41,833 bases of DNA from Catenulispora pinistramenti (GTDB taxonomy: Bacteria > Actinomycetota > Actinomycetes > Streptomycetales > Catenulisporaceae), in assembly GCF_018274385.1 (NCBI RefSeq), contig NZ_JAAFYZ010000075.1:1-41833 (forward strand). Direction: 5' to 3'. Made by a program: the position numbers and the translations under genes. The notes under the pieces were generated by a model. That model did not search any database and was not told where the DNA came from. It worked only from the letters and a program-made list of their open reading frames with translations. Shown piece after piece: positions 32,705-40,696 of the stretch. How positions within the stretch are numbered: position 1 is the stretch's first letter; each line of letters opens with the position of its first letter.

Positions 32705-32720
32705 ACGCATAGATATGCGT
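32705..32720. promoter_or_regulatory. Perfect 16-bp palindrome, candidate operator
   Basis: ACGCATA-GA-TATGCGT has 7-bp arms around a 2-bp centre, 52 bp upstream of the GTG start of the flippase-like gene, in an AT-richer patch. It is a likely binding site for an unknown repressor. Confidence 0.55.
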
Positions 32721-32772
32721 GACCAGTTAGCCTCCTCGGTATAGGGGCGCTCGGATCCGGGCGGAGGGGGTT

Positions 32773-33921
32773 GTGGTGGGGAAGCTTGGTGACCGCGGTT
32801 TCGGTGTCGGAAGAGGTGCCGGAAAACCTGGTGGCCGCAAGCTCGGTGTCCGGGGGCGGCGGGCCGTCACGATCCTGCTGCCGGTGGTGGTGTGCGTCGC
32901 GGCGTTCGGGTACGGGCTGCCGAAGCTGGCTTCGTACCACGGAGTGCTGGGCACTTTCCGCGACCTGACCTCCGGCTGGGCGGTCCTGGTCCTGGCGGCG
33001 GCCGGAGTGAACCTGCTCCTGAACTGGCTGTTCATCGCGGCGGCGATTCCGGGGCTGCCGTTGCGCCGGGCCGCCGCGGTGAACCTGGCCTCGACGGCGG
33101 TCGCCAACACGGTCCCGGCCGGCGGCGCGGTGTCGGTCGGCGTGAGTTGGCGGATGCTGTCGAGTTGGGGGCTGAGCAAGCGCTCGTTCGCCGTCTACAC
33201 CGGGGTCACCGGGCTGTGGAGCACGCTGGCCAAGCTGGCCACGCCGGCGATCGTGGTGCTGGTGCTGGCCGCGACCGGTCGGCTGACCGCCGGGACCGGC
33301 GCCGTCGCCACGCTGTGCCTGGGTGCGCTGGTCTGCGCGGCCGTGTTCGTCGTCAGCGCGGTGCTGGTGCGCCGGTCGCTGCGCGACGAGCGGGCGGCCG
33401 ACGCGGTCGGGCGCGGCGCGCAGCGGTGGGCCGACCGGCTCTTCCGGGTCCTGCGCCGCACCGCGCCGACCACCATCGCCGCGGCCGTGGTGCGGTTCCG
33501 GAACGATGCCGTGGACCTGCTCCGCGCGCGCAGCCGGCGGCTCACGCTGGCCACCATCGGCAACGACCTGGGCTGGCTGCTGGTGTTCCAGACCAGCCTG
33601 CTGGCCTGCGGGGTGCCGCAGTCGGAGGTGCCGTGGAGCCGGTGCCTGGCCGGGTACGCGCTGGCCCGGGTGCTGGCCGTGCTGCCGGTGACGCCGGGCG
33701 GGGTCGGCGTGATCGAGTGGGGGCTGGCTGGTTATCTGGCGGGCGGGCTCGACACGGCGGGGAAGGCCAAGGTCACCGCGGCCGTGTTCTTGGCCAGGGG
33801 GCTGACGTACGCGCTGCCGATCGTGTTGGGGGCGCTGGCCTATGCCGGGTGGCGGTTGCGGCGGGGGCCGGCGGCCCCCTCGAACCAGGCGGTGGCCGGC
33901 TCGCAGCAGGCTGCCGAGTAG
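32773..33921 (+). CDS. LPG synthase/flippase-like integral membrane protein (UPF0104, AglD/MprF-type)
   Basis: A 382-residue protein with roughly eight helices. Diagnostic segments are LNWLFIAAAIPGLPLRRAAAVNLASTAVANTVPAGGAVSVGVSWRML in the first third, and GYALARVLAVLPVTPGGVGVIEWGLAGYLAGGL near residue 295-328; the latter (P-x-TPGG-x-G-x-x-E) is the hallmark of this family. Members move or modify lipids or glycolipids in the membrane; the catalytic MprF domain is absent, so a flippase or transferase-partner role is inferred. The N-terminal ~30 residues are basic and Gly-rich. GTG 32773 follows GGAGGGGG; GTG 32776 is equally possible. Confidence 0.85.
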   Translation: MVGKLGDRGFGVGRGAGKPGGRKLGVRGRRAVTILLPVVVCVAAFGYGLPKLASYHGVLGTFRDLTSGWAVLVLAAAGVNLLLNWLFIAAAIPGLPLRRAAAVNLASTAVANTVPAGGAVSVGVSWRMLSSWGLSKRSFAVYTGVTGLWSTLAKLATPAIVVLVLAATGRLTAGTGAVATLCLGALVCAAVFVVSAVLVRRSLRDERAADAVGRGAQRWADRLFRVLRRTAPTTIAAAVVRFRNDAVDLLRARSRRLTLATIGNDLGWLLVFQTSLLACGVPQSEVPWSRCLAGYALARVLAVLPVTPGGVGVIEWGLAGYLAGGLDTAGKAKVTAAVFLARGLTYALPIVLGALAYAGWRLRRGPAAPSNQAVAGSQQAAE

Positions 33922-33944
33922 AACCTCGCGATCTGCCCGACCGC

Positions 33945-33988
33945 CTTGGATCCCGCAGGCCGCCGACTTGGATCCTTTAGGCCGCCGC
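33945..33988. repeat. 22-bp tandem duplication across the ABC ATPase stop codon
   Basis: Two copies of CTTGGATCC-NNN-AGGCCGCCG-(A/C)(C/A)-type sequence (33945-33966 and 33967-33988). The TAA stop of the minus-strand ATPase gene (33979-33977) lies in the second copy. Confidence 0.75.
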
Positions 33989-35833
33989 CAGTGCCTCCCG
34001 GCGTCGGGCCCGCTGCGTGCGGGCGGCGACCGGGTCGACGATCGGCACCGCGTTGAGGAGCGTGCGGGTGTACTCGTGCCGCGGGGCGTCGAAGAGCGTC
34101 GCGGTGTCGGCGAGCTCGACGATCTTCCCGGCCCGCATCACCGCCACGCGGTCGGCGACCTGCCGGACGACGGCCAGATCGTGCGCCACGAACACGACGG
34201 TGAGCCCGTACTCTTCCTGGACGTCGCGCAGCAGGTCCAGGATCACGGCCTGGGTCGAGACGTCGAGCGAGGCCACCGGCTCGTCGCAGACCAGGAGCTT
34301 CGGGCGCGGGGCCAGGGCGCGGGCGATGCCGACGCGTTGGCGCATGCCGCCGGAGAACTCGTGCGGGAAGCGGTCGTAGGAGTCGGGGTCGAGGCCGACC
34401 TTGGTCATGAGGCCGTGGACGCTGCCGCGGATCTCAGCGTCCGTGAAACCGCCGGCGATGCGCAGCGGGTCGGCGATGGTCTCGCCGACGGAGCGCCGGG
34501 GGTTCAGGGACGAGAGCGGGTCCTGGAAGACCATCTGCAGGTCGTGGCGCAGGGGGCGGAGCTGGCGCTCGGGGAGTGCGGAGATGTCGGTCCCGGCGAA
34601 CACCACTCGGCCCGCTGACGGTTCCAGGAGCCGCACGAGCATGCGCGCGAGGGTGGTCTTGCCGCTGCCGCTCTCGCCGACCAGGCCGAGGGTCTCGCCG
34701 GCGCGCAGGTCCAGGGTGACGCCGTCCACCGCGCGGACGGGTTCGGTGCGGCGGGCGAGCAGGCCGCCGCGGCGGTAGTGCTTGGTGACGGCTTCGATGT
34801 GGGCCAGCACTTCAGGCTCGGCAGGGGAGCCGTCGGCAGTCGTGTCCCGTTCCACCAAAGGCGAATCCAGCCGGGGCATCGCCGCCAGCAGCCCCTGCGT
34901 ATAAGGGTCCTGCGGCGCCAGCAACACCTGCTCGGCCGACCCCGCCTCGACCGCCGAGCCCTCGTGCATCACCACCACGTCGTCCGCCGTCCCGGCGACC
35001 ACGCCGAGGTCGTGGCTGATCAGCACCAGGGCCATGCCGGTCTCGGCCCGTACCTCGTCGAGCAGGTCCAGGATCTGCGCCTGGACCGTCACGTCCAGGG
35101 CCGTCGTCGGCTCGTCCGCGACCAGTACCCGCGGCCGGCAGGCCAGCGCCATGGCGATCAGCGCGCGCTGGCGCATGCCGCCGGAGAACTCGTGCGGGTG
35201 CGCCCGGTAGCGGCGTGCGGCGTCGGGGATGCGCACCTGCTCCAGCACCTCGACAGCCCGCGCCCGGGCTTGCGCCCGCGTGGCCTTCGTGTGCACCCGG
35301 TACACCTCGGAGATCTGGTCGCCGATGGTGTGGAAGGGGTCCAGGGCGGTCAGCGGGTCCTGGAACACCATCGCGATCTGGGACGCGCGCAGCCGGCGCA
35401 CCGCGGCTTCCGGGGCCGTGACCAGGTCCACGCCGTCCACCAGCACGTGGCCCGACACCCGCGCGGACGTGCCGCGGTGCAGGCCCAGCAGGGACAGCGC
35501 GGTGGCGCTCTTGCCCGAGCCGGACTGGCCGACGATGCCGAGCGCCGAGCCCGCCGAGACCGCGAAGCTCAGGTCGCGGACCGCGTGCACCACCGAGCCG
35601 CCGCGGACCGGGAAGTCGATGCTCAGGCCCTTGACTTCGAGCACCGCGCCGGACCCGGCGACCGGACCCGAGTCCGAAGCCGAGTCCGGACCCAGGCTCG
35701 AAGCCGAACCCGGGCCTGAAGCCGAGCCCGAAACCGAGTAAGGACCCAAGCTCGAAGCCGAACCCGGGCCCGAAACCGAGCCGGACTCCGCGCTCGCCCC
35801 GGGCTCAGCGCCGGTATCCGATATCGCGCTCAT
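33977..35833 (-). CDS. Double-ATPase ABC subunit of a peptide/nickel-type importer (DppD-DppF fusion, GsiA-like)
   Basis: 618 residues holding two nucleotide-binding domains. A Ser/Gly/Pro low-complexity leader (~1-62) carries two copies of [10 protein letters not shown], encoded by a 54-bp DNA repeat (35688-35716 and 35742-35770). Domain 1: [42 protein letters not shown]. Domain 2 (~345-600): [42 protein letters not shown]. Both have intact Walker A, signature and Walker B-Glu. C-terminal extensions after each domain match the oligopeptide/dipeptide ATPase type. ATG 35833 overlaps the permease stop (ATGA). It energises import of the solute bound by the lipoprotein at 37789-39504. A longer frame reading back into the permease is a shadow. 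Confidence 0.94.
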   Translation of the reverse strand: MSAISDTGAEPGASAESGSVSGPGSASSLGPYSVSGSASGPGSASSLGPDSASDSGPVAGSGAVLEVKGLSIDFPVRGGSVVHAVRDLSFAVSAGSALGIVGQSGSGKSATALSLLGLHRGTSARVSGHVLVDGVDLVTAPEAAVRRLRASQIAMVFQDPLTALDPFHTIGDQISEVYRVHTKATRAQARARAVEVLEQVRIPDAARRYRAHPHEFSGGMRQRALIAMALACRPRVLVADEPTTALDVTVQAQILDLLDEVRAETGMALVLISHDLGVVAGTADDVVVMHEGSAVEAGSAEQVLLAPQDPYTQGLLAAMPRLDSPLVERDTTADGSPAEPEVLAHIEAVTKHYRRGGLLARRTEPVRAVDGVTLDLRAGETLGLVGESGSGKTTLARMLVRLLEPSAGRVVFAGTDISALPERQLRPLRHDLQMVFQDPLSSLNPRRSVGETIADPLRIAGGFTDAEIRGSVHGLMTKVGLDPDSYDRFPHEFSGGMRQRVGIARALAPRPKLLVCDEPVASLDVSTQAVILDLLRDVQEEYGLTVVFVAHDLAVVRQVADRVAVMRAGKIVELADTATLFDAPRHEYTRTLLNAVPIVDPVAARTQRARRREALAAA

Positions 35834-36819
35834 GCCAGCTCCACTCGAGGATCGATAGCCGCATACAGAATGTCGGCCAGCGCGTTGGCCAGCACATAGA
35901 CCGCGCCGGCGGTCAGCGTCACGCCGACGATCACCGGCAGGTCGGTGCTCCCGACCGCGCTGACCAGCGCCTGGCCGATGCCCGGCAGGCCGAACATGGT
36001 CTCGGTGAGCACCGCCGAGGTCATGATCCCGGCCAGGTCGATCGCGGCCATCGTCACCAGCGGGGGCAGCGCCCCGCGCAGCACGTGCCCGGTGATGATC
36101 CGGCGCTGGCTCAGGCCGTAGGCGCGCGCCGTCCGGACGTGGTCCTCGCTGAGCGTTTCCAGCGTCTGGGCCCGCGTCATCCGCGCGTACGCCGCGGCCT
36201 GGATCAGCGCTAGCGCGATCCACGGCAACAGCAGGTTCTGGGCCCAGCCCGCCGGATCCTGGGTCAGTGGCACGTAGGTCGGGAACGGCAGCCACCGCAG
36301 GTCGGAGCAGAACACGATGAGCAGTATCAGCGCGACCAGGAACACCGGCATGGCGTACCCGACCAGCACCACCGCGTTGAGCCCGCGGTCCAGCCAGCGC
36401 CGGCGGCTGAGCACCGTCACCAGCCCGGCGCCGATGCCCAGCAGCAGCGACAGCGCCATCGCGCCGAGCGCCAGGGACGCCGAGACCGGCAGCGTGCTGC
36501 CCAGGATGGTGGTCACCGGCTGGTCGGTCTCGAAGGAGTAGCCCAGGCACGGCGCCGGGCAGTGCCGCACCGACGGACCCGAGGAGTAGTCGTGCCCGAA
36601 GAAGATCGCGTGCAGGAACGACAGGTACTGGTCCACCAGCGGCTTGTCCAGGCCCATCGAGGACTTCACGACCGCGAGCCGGTCCGGTGTGCAGCCCTTG
36701 CCGCACGCCAGCAGCGCCGGGTCGGAGGGGCCGGCGTAGAAGAGCCCGTAGACGATCGCCGACAGCGCCAGCAGCACCACGGCCGCGCCGATCACCCGGC
36801 GGATCAGGTAGCCGATCAC
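35830..36819 (-). CDS. ABC permease, DppB type
   Basis: 329 residues, inner-membrane channel subunit. The N-terminus MIGYLIRRVIGAAVVLLALSAIVYGLFYAGPSDP is typical of DppB/OppB. A periplasm-side loop carries four Cys (ACGKGC ... HCPAPC), unusual and possibly disulfide-bonded. The coupling EAA-like segment is EDHVRTARAYGLSQRRIITGHVLRGALPPLV, and TETMFGLPGIGQALVSAV follows. Its start overlaps the upstream permease stop by four bases and its stop overlaps the ATPase start, giving a fully coupled operon. Confidence 0.93.
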   Translation of the reverse strand: MIGYLIRRVIGAAVVLLALSAIVYGLFYAGPSDPALLACGKGCTPDRLAVVKSSMGLDKPLVDQYLSFLHAIFFGHDYSSGPSVRHCPAPCLGYSFETDQPVTTILGSTLPVSASLALGAMALSLLLGIGAGLVTVLSRRRWLDRGLNAVVLVGYAMPVFLVALILLIVFCSDLRWLPFPTYVPLTQDPAGWAQNLLLPWIALALIQAAAYARMTRAQTLETLSEDHVRTARAYGLSQRRIITGHVLRGALPPLVTMAAIDLAGIMTSAVLTETMFGLPGIGQALVSAVGSTDLPVIVGVTLTAGAVYVLANALADILYAAIDPRVELA

Positions 36820-37778
36820 GCGGCCACCTCGGTGTTCCGCGGGTCCAGCGTCCGCCGCACGCCGTCGGCGAGCAGGGTGAACGCCAGCAGCGTCAGGAAC
36901 AGAGCGCCGCCGGGGACGAGCACATACATCACGTCCGGCCGGAACCAGGTCGTGCCGGCCGAGAGCATCTGGCCCCAGGACGGCGTCGGCGGGCGCACCC
37001 CGACGCCCAGGAACGACAGCCCGGCCTCGCTGATCATGTTGGTCGGCACCAGCAGCGCGGCGTAGGTGATGATCGGCGTCACCAGCCCGGGAAGGATCTC
37101 GCGGCGGGCCACGCGCAGCGGCGGCGCGCCGGAGAGCTTGGCCGCCGCCACGTAGTCCCGGGTCCGCAGCGACAGCGTCTGGCCGCGCGCCAGCCGGGCC
37201 GTGGCGCCCCAGCCGAGCAGCGCGATGACCACGGCCAGCACCAGCGGCCGCGGGACCGAGCCCGGCACGATCGCCATCAGTCCGATCGCGAACAGCACCG
37301 AGGGGAACGCCAGTGTCAGGTCGGTCAGCCGGCTCAGGGCGGAGTCCACGAACCGCCCGCCGAGCCCGGCGGCGATGCCGACGGACACGCCGATCAGGAC
37401 CTGGAGCGCCGTGGCGCCGAGCGCGACGCCCAGGGAGATCCGGGCGCCGTAGACGAGCCGGGCGAACAGGTCGCGGCCGGTCTGCGGCTCGACCCCGAGC
37501 CAGTGGGCGGCGCTGACTCCGCCGAGCGAGCCCAGCGGGGTGCCGCCGGAGGCCGAGTCGACCAACTCAGGGTGCTGAGTGGTCGTGTCCTGGCCCTCCA
37601 GCGCCGTCAGCAGCGGGGCGAGGACCGCGACCAGCACCATCAGGGTGATGATGACCATGCCGGTCGCGGCGGCCTTGTCCTGGCGCAGCCGGCGCCAGGT
37701 GGCCCCGCGCGGGCGTGGGGGCGAGGACGGGTCGGGTCCCGGCTGGGGACCCGTCGCCGCCTCGAGCGTGACCGTCAA
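36816..37778 (-). CDS. ABC permease, DppC type
   Basis: 320 residues from a TTG start at 37778, placed 10 bases after the substrate-binding protein stop with TAAGG (overlapping that stop) as ribosome-binding site. Longer frames run into the previous gene and are not credible. The DppC hallmarks are RLRQDKAAATGMVIITLMVLVAVLAPLL, HWLGVEPQTGRDLFARLVYGARISL, and the coupling loop RTRDYVAAAKLSGAPPLRVARREILPGLV, then EAGLSFLGVGVRPPTPSWGQML. All are typical of peptide/nickel permeases. It pairs with the DppB-type subunit downstream. Confidence 0.92.
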   Translation of the reverse strand: MTVTLEAATGPQPGPDPSSPPRPRGATWRRLRQDKAAATGMVIITLMVLVAVLAPLLTALEGQDTTTQHPELVDSASGGTPLGSLGGVSAAHWLGVEPQTGRDLFARLVYGARISLGVALGATALQVLIGVSVGIAAGLGGRFVDSALSRLTDLTLAFPSVLFAIGLMAIVPGSVPRPLVLAVVIALLGWGATARLARGQTLSLRTRDYVAAAKLSGAPPLRVARREILPGLVTPIITYAALLVPTNMISEAGLSFLGVGVRPPTPSWGQMLSAGTTWFRPDVMYVLVPGGALFLTLLAFTLLADGVRRTLDPRNTEVAA

Positions 37779-37788
37779 CGCAGTGGCC

Positions 37789-39504
37789 TTACTTGACCGA
37801 GACCCGGGCCAGGTCGTACTGGCCGCGCCAGCCGTCCGGCACCGCGTTCTTGACGTTCTTGCCGAACAGCGAGACGTCCTTCTCATAGAACAGCGGCACG
37901 GTCAGCGCCTGCTGCCCCAGCTTGGCGTCCAGCGCGCCCCAGCGGGCCTGGGCCTGGGCCGGGTCGGTGATGGCGTTGATCGCGTCGATCTCGGCGTTCA
38001 CGCTCGGGTCGTTCAGCTGCGCCAGGTTGAAGTTGCCGCCGCTGCTGATGATCTCCCGGCCGTCGAAGATCGGGATCAGGAACGGCGCGCCGGAGGGCCA
38101 GTCGGCACCCCAGTACTGCAGCGACATGCCGGGCTCGGTGCTGGGCTTGCCGGTCACGTCGGTGTATCTGTTGTCGTCGATCGGGTTCAGGTTCACGGTG
38201 ATGCCGGCCGCCTTCAGCGCGTCCTGGACCGCGGTGGCCACCTTCGGGCCGAAGTTGTTGGCGTCGTCGGACTGGTGGGCCAGTGTGACCGTCAGGCCGT
38301 TGGGATAGCCGGCCTGGGCCAGCAGTTCCTTGGCCTTGGCCGGGTTGCCCGTGGCACCGGCCGGGAAGTAGTCGTAGGGCTGGTAGCCCAGGGCCTTCTG
38401 CGGCGGCAGGAACGTGGTCGAGGCGCCGGCCACGGCGGTGCCGCCCGCGGCGTTGACGGCGGTGGTGCGGTTGATCGCGTAGGAGATCGCCTCGCGGACC
38501 CGGATGTCGTCGAACGGCTTCACCTTGGTGTCGAAGGCGATGTAGGTGGTCGCCGGGAACTCGCCGTGCGCCACCCGCTTGGCCAGCGCCGGGTTGCTGT
38601 TCAGCTGCGCCAGCTGGTCCGGGCCGATGGTGGTGTCGGTGGTGACGGCGTTCGCGTCCTGGCCGGTGCCGGTCGCGATGCGCTGGTTGATGACCGCCGG
38701 GTCCAGGCCCGAGGTGACGTCGATCTTGTCCGGGCACGCGTAGCGCAGCGGGTCGGTGGCCGCCGACCAGTGCGGGTTGCGCACCAGGTCCAGGGTCTTG
38801 TTCTTCTCATAGCTGGCGACCATGTAAGGACCCGAGGAGATCGGGTGCTTGTCATAGTCCACGCCGGTGTCCTTGGCCTTGGGCACCGGGGCGAATTGGG
38901 TGGCGGTGGCCAGCAGCGGGAAGTCACCCTCGGGCTTGCGCAGGTGGAAGATGATGGTCTTGGGGTCCGGGGTCTCGATCGCGGCGATGCCGTCCGGGTC
39001 CTTGTAAGGGCCCTGGTAGTTGGCAGCGTTCACCAGCCAGTCCCGCAGGTACGGGGCGCCGCCGGGCAGTTCCGGCGCGAACGAGCGCTCGATGCCGTAC
39101 TTGATGTCCGCCGAGGTGATCGGCGTGCCGTCCTCGAAGAAGATGCCGTCCTTGAGGTGGTACGTCCAGGTCTGCGCGTTGTCGCTGGGCGTGCCCAGGT
39201 CGGTGGCCAGGTCCGGCGCCGGCTTGGTGCCGTCCTGCCCGGGCTCCCGGTTGCGGGTGGTCAGGGTGCGGAACAGCAGCGAGGGGATGTTGCCGCCGCC
39301 GGAGGTGTAGATCCGCGCCGGGTCCAGCTTGCTGATGCTGTCCTGGTTCAGGACCTCCAGCGTGCCGCCCTGGCAGGTCTTGGGATCGAACGCGGCGGCG
39401 GTGCCGGAACCGCCGGAGGAGGAGTGTCCCGACGACGACGAGCACGCGGCCGTCCCGGCGAGGACCAGCGCCAGGGCAGCCGAAACGACGGATATTCTCC
39501 GCAT
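37789..39504 (-). CDS. Substrate-binding lipoprotein of a peptide-type ABC importer (SBP_bac_5)
   Basis: 571 residues. The lipoprotein signal RRISVVSAALALVLAGTAAC puts the lipidated Cys at 21, followed by a Ser/Gly tether. The mature protein shows the family-5 pattern: DSISKLDPARIYTSGGGNIPSLLFRTLTT, the TYHLKDGIFFEDGTPITSADIKYGIERSF block, SGPYMVASYEKNKTLDLVRNPHW, RVREAISYAINRTTAVNAA and a C-terminal Tyr/Trp-rich lobe. Length and motifs fit peptide-binding proteins; actual ligands of this family also include sugars and nickel. GAGAGG precedes ATG 39504. It is the first gene of the importer operon, preceded by a leaderless short ORF that may regulate it. Confidence 0.94.
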   Translation of the reverse strand: MRRISVVSAALALVLAGTAACSSSSGHSSSGGSGTAAAFDPKTCQGGTLEVLNQDSISKLDPARIYTSGGGNIPSLLFRTLTTRNREPGQDGTKPAPDLATDLGTPSDNAQTWTYHLKDGIFFEDGTPITSADIKYGIERSFAPELPGGAPYLRDWLVNAANYQGPYKDPDGIAAIETPDPKTIIFHLRKPEGDFPLLATATQFAPVPKAKDTGVDYDKHPISSGPYMVASYEKNKTLDLVRNPHWSAATDPLRYACPDKIDVTSGLDPAVINQRIATGTGQDANAVTTDTTIGPDQLAQLNSNPALAKRVAHGEFPATTYIAFDTKVKPFDDIRVREAISYAINRTTAVNAAGGTAVAGASTTFLPPQKALGYQPYDYFPAGATGNPAKAKELLAQAGYPNGLTVTLAHQSDDANNFGPKVATAVQDALKAAGITVNLNPIDDNRYTDVTGKPSTEPGMSLQYWGADWPSGAPFLIPIFDGREIISSGGNFNLAQLNDPSVNAEIDAINAITDPAQAQARWGALDAKLGQQALTVPLFYEKDVSLFGKNVKNAVPDGWRGQYDLARVSVK

Positions 39505-39676
39505 GGGAAGACCTCTCGGATGAGGGGGGAGACGTGGGGCGGCGGCGCGGGCCCTGGGAAGGCGCGCACTGACGGGAACGCTTGGTGTGGGGGATGCGCG
39601 AGGAACGCGCAGGGAGCCGGCGAGAACGGCTGCCGATGAAGGCTCCGGCTCGCGGCTGCTGCCGGCCGAGAGCTGC

Positions 39677-39772
39677 TTAACGGCTACAGAGGATGTCCGC
39701 GACGCAGTGGTTCGTCACCGCGAGCAGGGCGCGTTCGAGGAACGCCATGCGGGTCGCGATGATCGAGGACAT
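39677..39772 (-). CDS. 31-residue leaderless upstream ORF, candidate regulatory leader peptide
   Basis: On the minus strand the ATG at 39772 opens a 31-codon frame ending in TAA (39679-39677). It starts MSSIIATRMAFLERALLA and ends with two Cys in the last ten residues (NHCVADILCSR). The frame is high-GC-codon-like. The ATG sits six bases after a TATTTT -10 box, so the transcript would begin at or within a base of the A of ATG: leaderless translation, common in actinomycetes. The lipoprotein gene starts 172 bases further on, and the space between contains a GAGCCGG / CCGGCTC pairing. A Cys- or Arg-dependent attenuator controlling the importer is the inferred role. Confidence 0.6.
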   Translation of the reverse strand: MSSIIATRMAFLERALLAVTNHCVADILCSR

Positions 39773-39778
39773 GTCTAG

Positions 39779-39808
39779 AAAATAGGTCGGGATTCTAGGG
39801 ACGGTCAA
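39779..39808 (-). promoter_or_regulatory. Promoter of the leader peptide/ABC importer operon
   Basis: On the minus strand, TTGACC (39808-39803), 18 bases, TATTTT (39784-39779). The predicted start coincides with the ATG of the 31-codon ORF. This is the only good promoter in the 39505-39970 gap; the rest of the gap shows no gene. Confidence 0.65.
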
Positions 39809-39970
39809 ACCGGTTCGGTATATGGACAAGAGCTTGACGTGATCGTTACCCGAGGGTGCCCTGGCCGAGATTATTCGCCCCCGGGCGGCTCGGGCGCATG
39901 ACGCGATTGTGCCCTGGCGGTATCAGCGTTATGCGATTCAACTCAACGCCGGGCTGCTGGTTCGCCGAAG

Positions 39971-40561
39971 TCAGAGTTCTGTGACGGTCCGCCGCGCGAT
40001 CGGTTCCAGCGCCGTGGTCAGTTCGGCCGCGGCCCGGCGCACGTAGACGGGGAAGTCGGCGCCGTCCGGCTCCTCGGTCCAGCGCGCGAACGCCGCCTGG
40101 AACACCGCGACGCCGACGTCGGCGAGCAGCCGGGCGGCGGTGTTGGAGGCGCCGCGGGCACGCAGGACTTCGGCCACCGCGTCGACGACGGCCGCCAGCT
40201 TGGTGCGCTCGCGCTCCTTGAGCTCGGCGCTGCCGGCGACGATGCGGCGGCGTTCGGGGGAGCGGGGCACCTGCTTGGCCAGCAGCGTGCCGGTGTCGGC
40301 GAGGCCGGCGATCAGGGCCTCGGCCGGGGTCAGCGCCGGGTCGGTGGCCTGGACCGCCTGGGCGATGACCGTGGGGAGCCGGTCCGAGCCGGCGAACAGG
40401 ACGTCGCGCTTGTCGGCGAAGTAGCGGGAGAACGTGCGGCGGGTCAGGCCGGCGTGGTCGGTGATGTCGGTGACCGTGACGTTCTCGTAGCCGCGCTCCA
40501 GGAACAGGGCGAGCGCGGATTCACGCAGGCGGTCCTCGGCTCTCGGGTCCCAGCGCGGCAT
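39971..40561 (-). CDS. TetR-family transcriptional regulator
   Basis: A 196-residue protein with a clear N-terminal TetR helix-turn-helix: RLRESALALFLERGYENVTVTDITDHAGLTRRTFSRYFADKRDVLF (~11-56). The ligand domain (~80-190) contains PRSPERRRIVAGSAELKERERTKL, as in actinobacterial regulators of the AcrR/mycofactocin-like kind (TetR_C_17-like by feel, not certain). ATG 40561 is preceded by an A/G-poor stretch with no strong ribosome-binding site. It is upstream of the importer operon on the same strand but separated by 200 bp with its own promoter, so joint transcription is unlikely. A partial inverted repeat GGCA-TGCTT-TGCC near 40585-40597 may be its own operator. Confidence 0.9.
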   Translation of the reverse strand: MPRWDPRAEDRLRESALALFLERGYENVTVTDITDHAGLTRRTFSRYFADKRDVLFAGSDRLPTVIAQAVQATDPALTPAEALIAGLADTGTLLAKQVPRSPERRRIVAGSAELKERERTKLAAVVDAVAEVLRARGASNTAARLLADVGVAVFQAAFARWTEEPDGADFPVYVRRAAAELTTALEPIARRTVTEL

Positions 40562-40610
40562 GGTGCGATTCTAGTGCCGTGTCAGGCATGCTTTGCCCGG
40601 TTGTTTGTGA

Positions 40611-40646
40611 CGGAGTTCGTGGTGGAGTTCGTGGCGGAGTTCGTGA
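40611..40646. repeat. 12-bp tandem repeat, three copies
   Basis: Three copies of (C/T)GGAGTTCGTG(G/A) upstream of the TetR gene and ~50 bp inside the right inverted-repeat arm. There is no gene here; it could be slippage or a binding-site array. Confidence 0.7.
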
Positions 40647-40696
40647 CGCGCTGGTCGCCGGGCGGGATCTGTTGGTGGCTGGTGTTGTGGGCCGGG

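Noticed and set aside
33977..36706. An apparent 909-residue ABC protein.
   Set aside because: The first ~290 residues are an out-of-frame reading of the DppB permease. The ATPase begins at ATG 35833 with an ATGA overlap.
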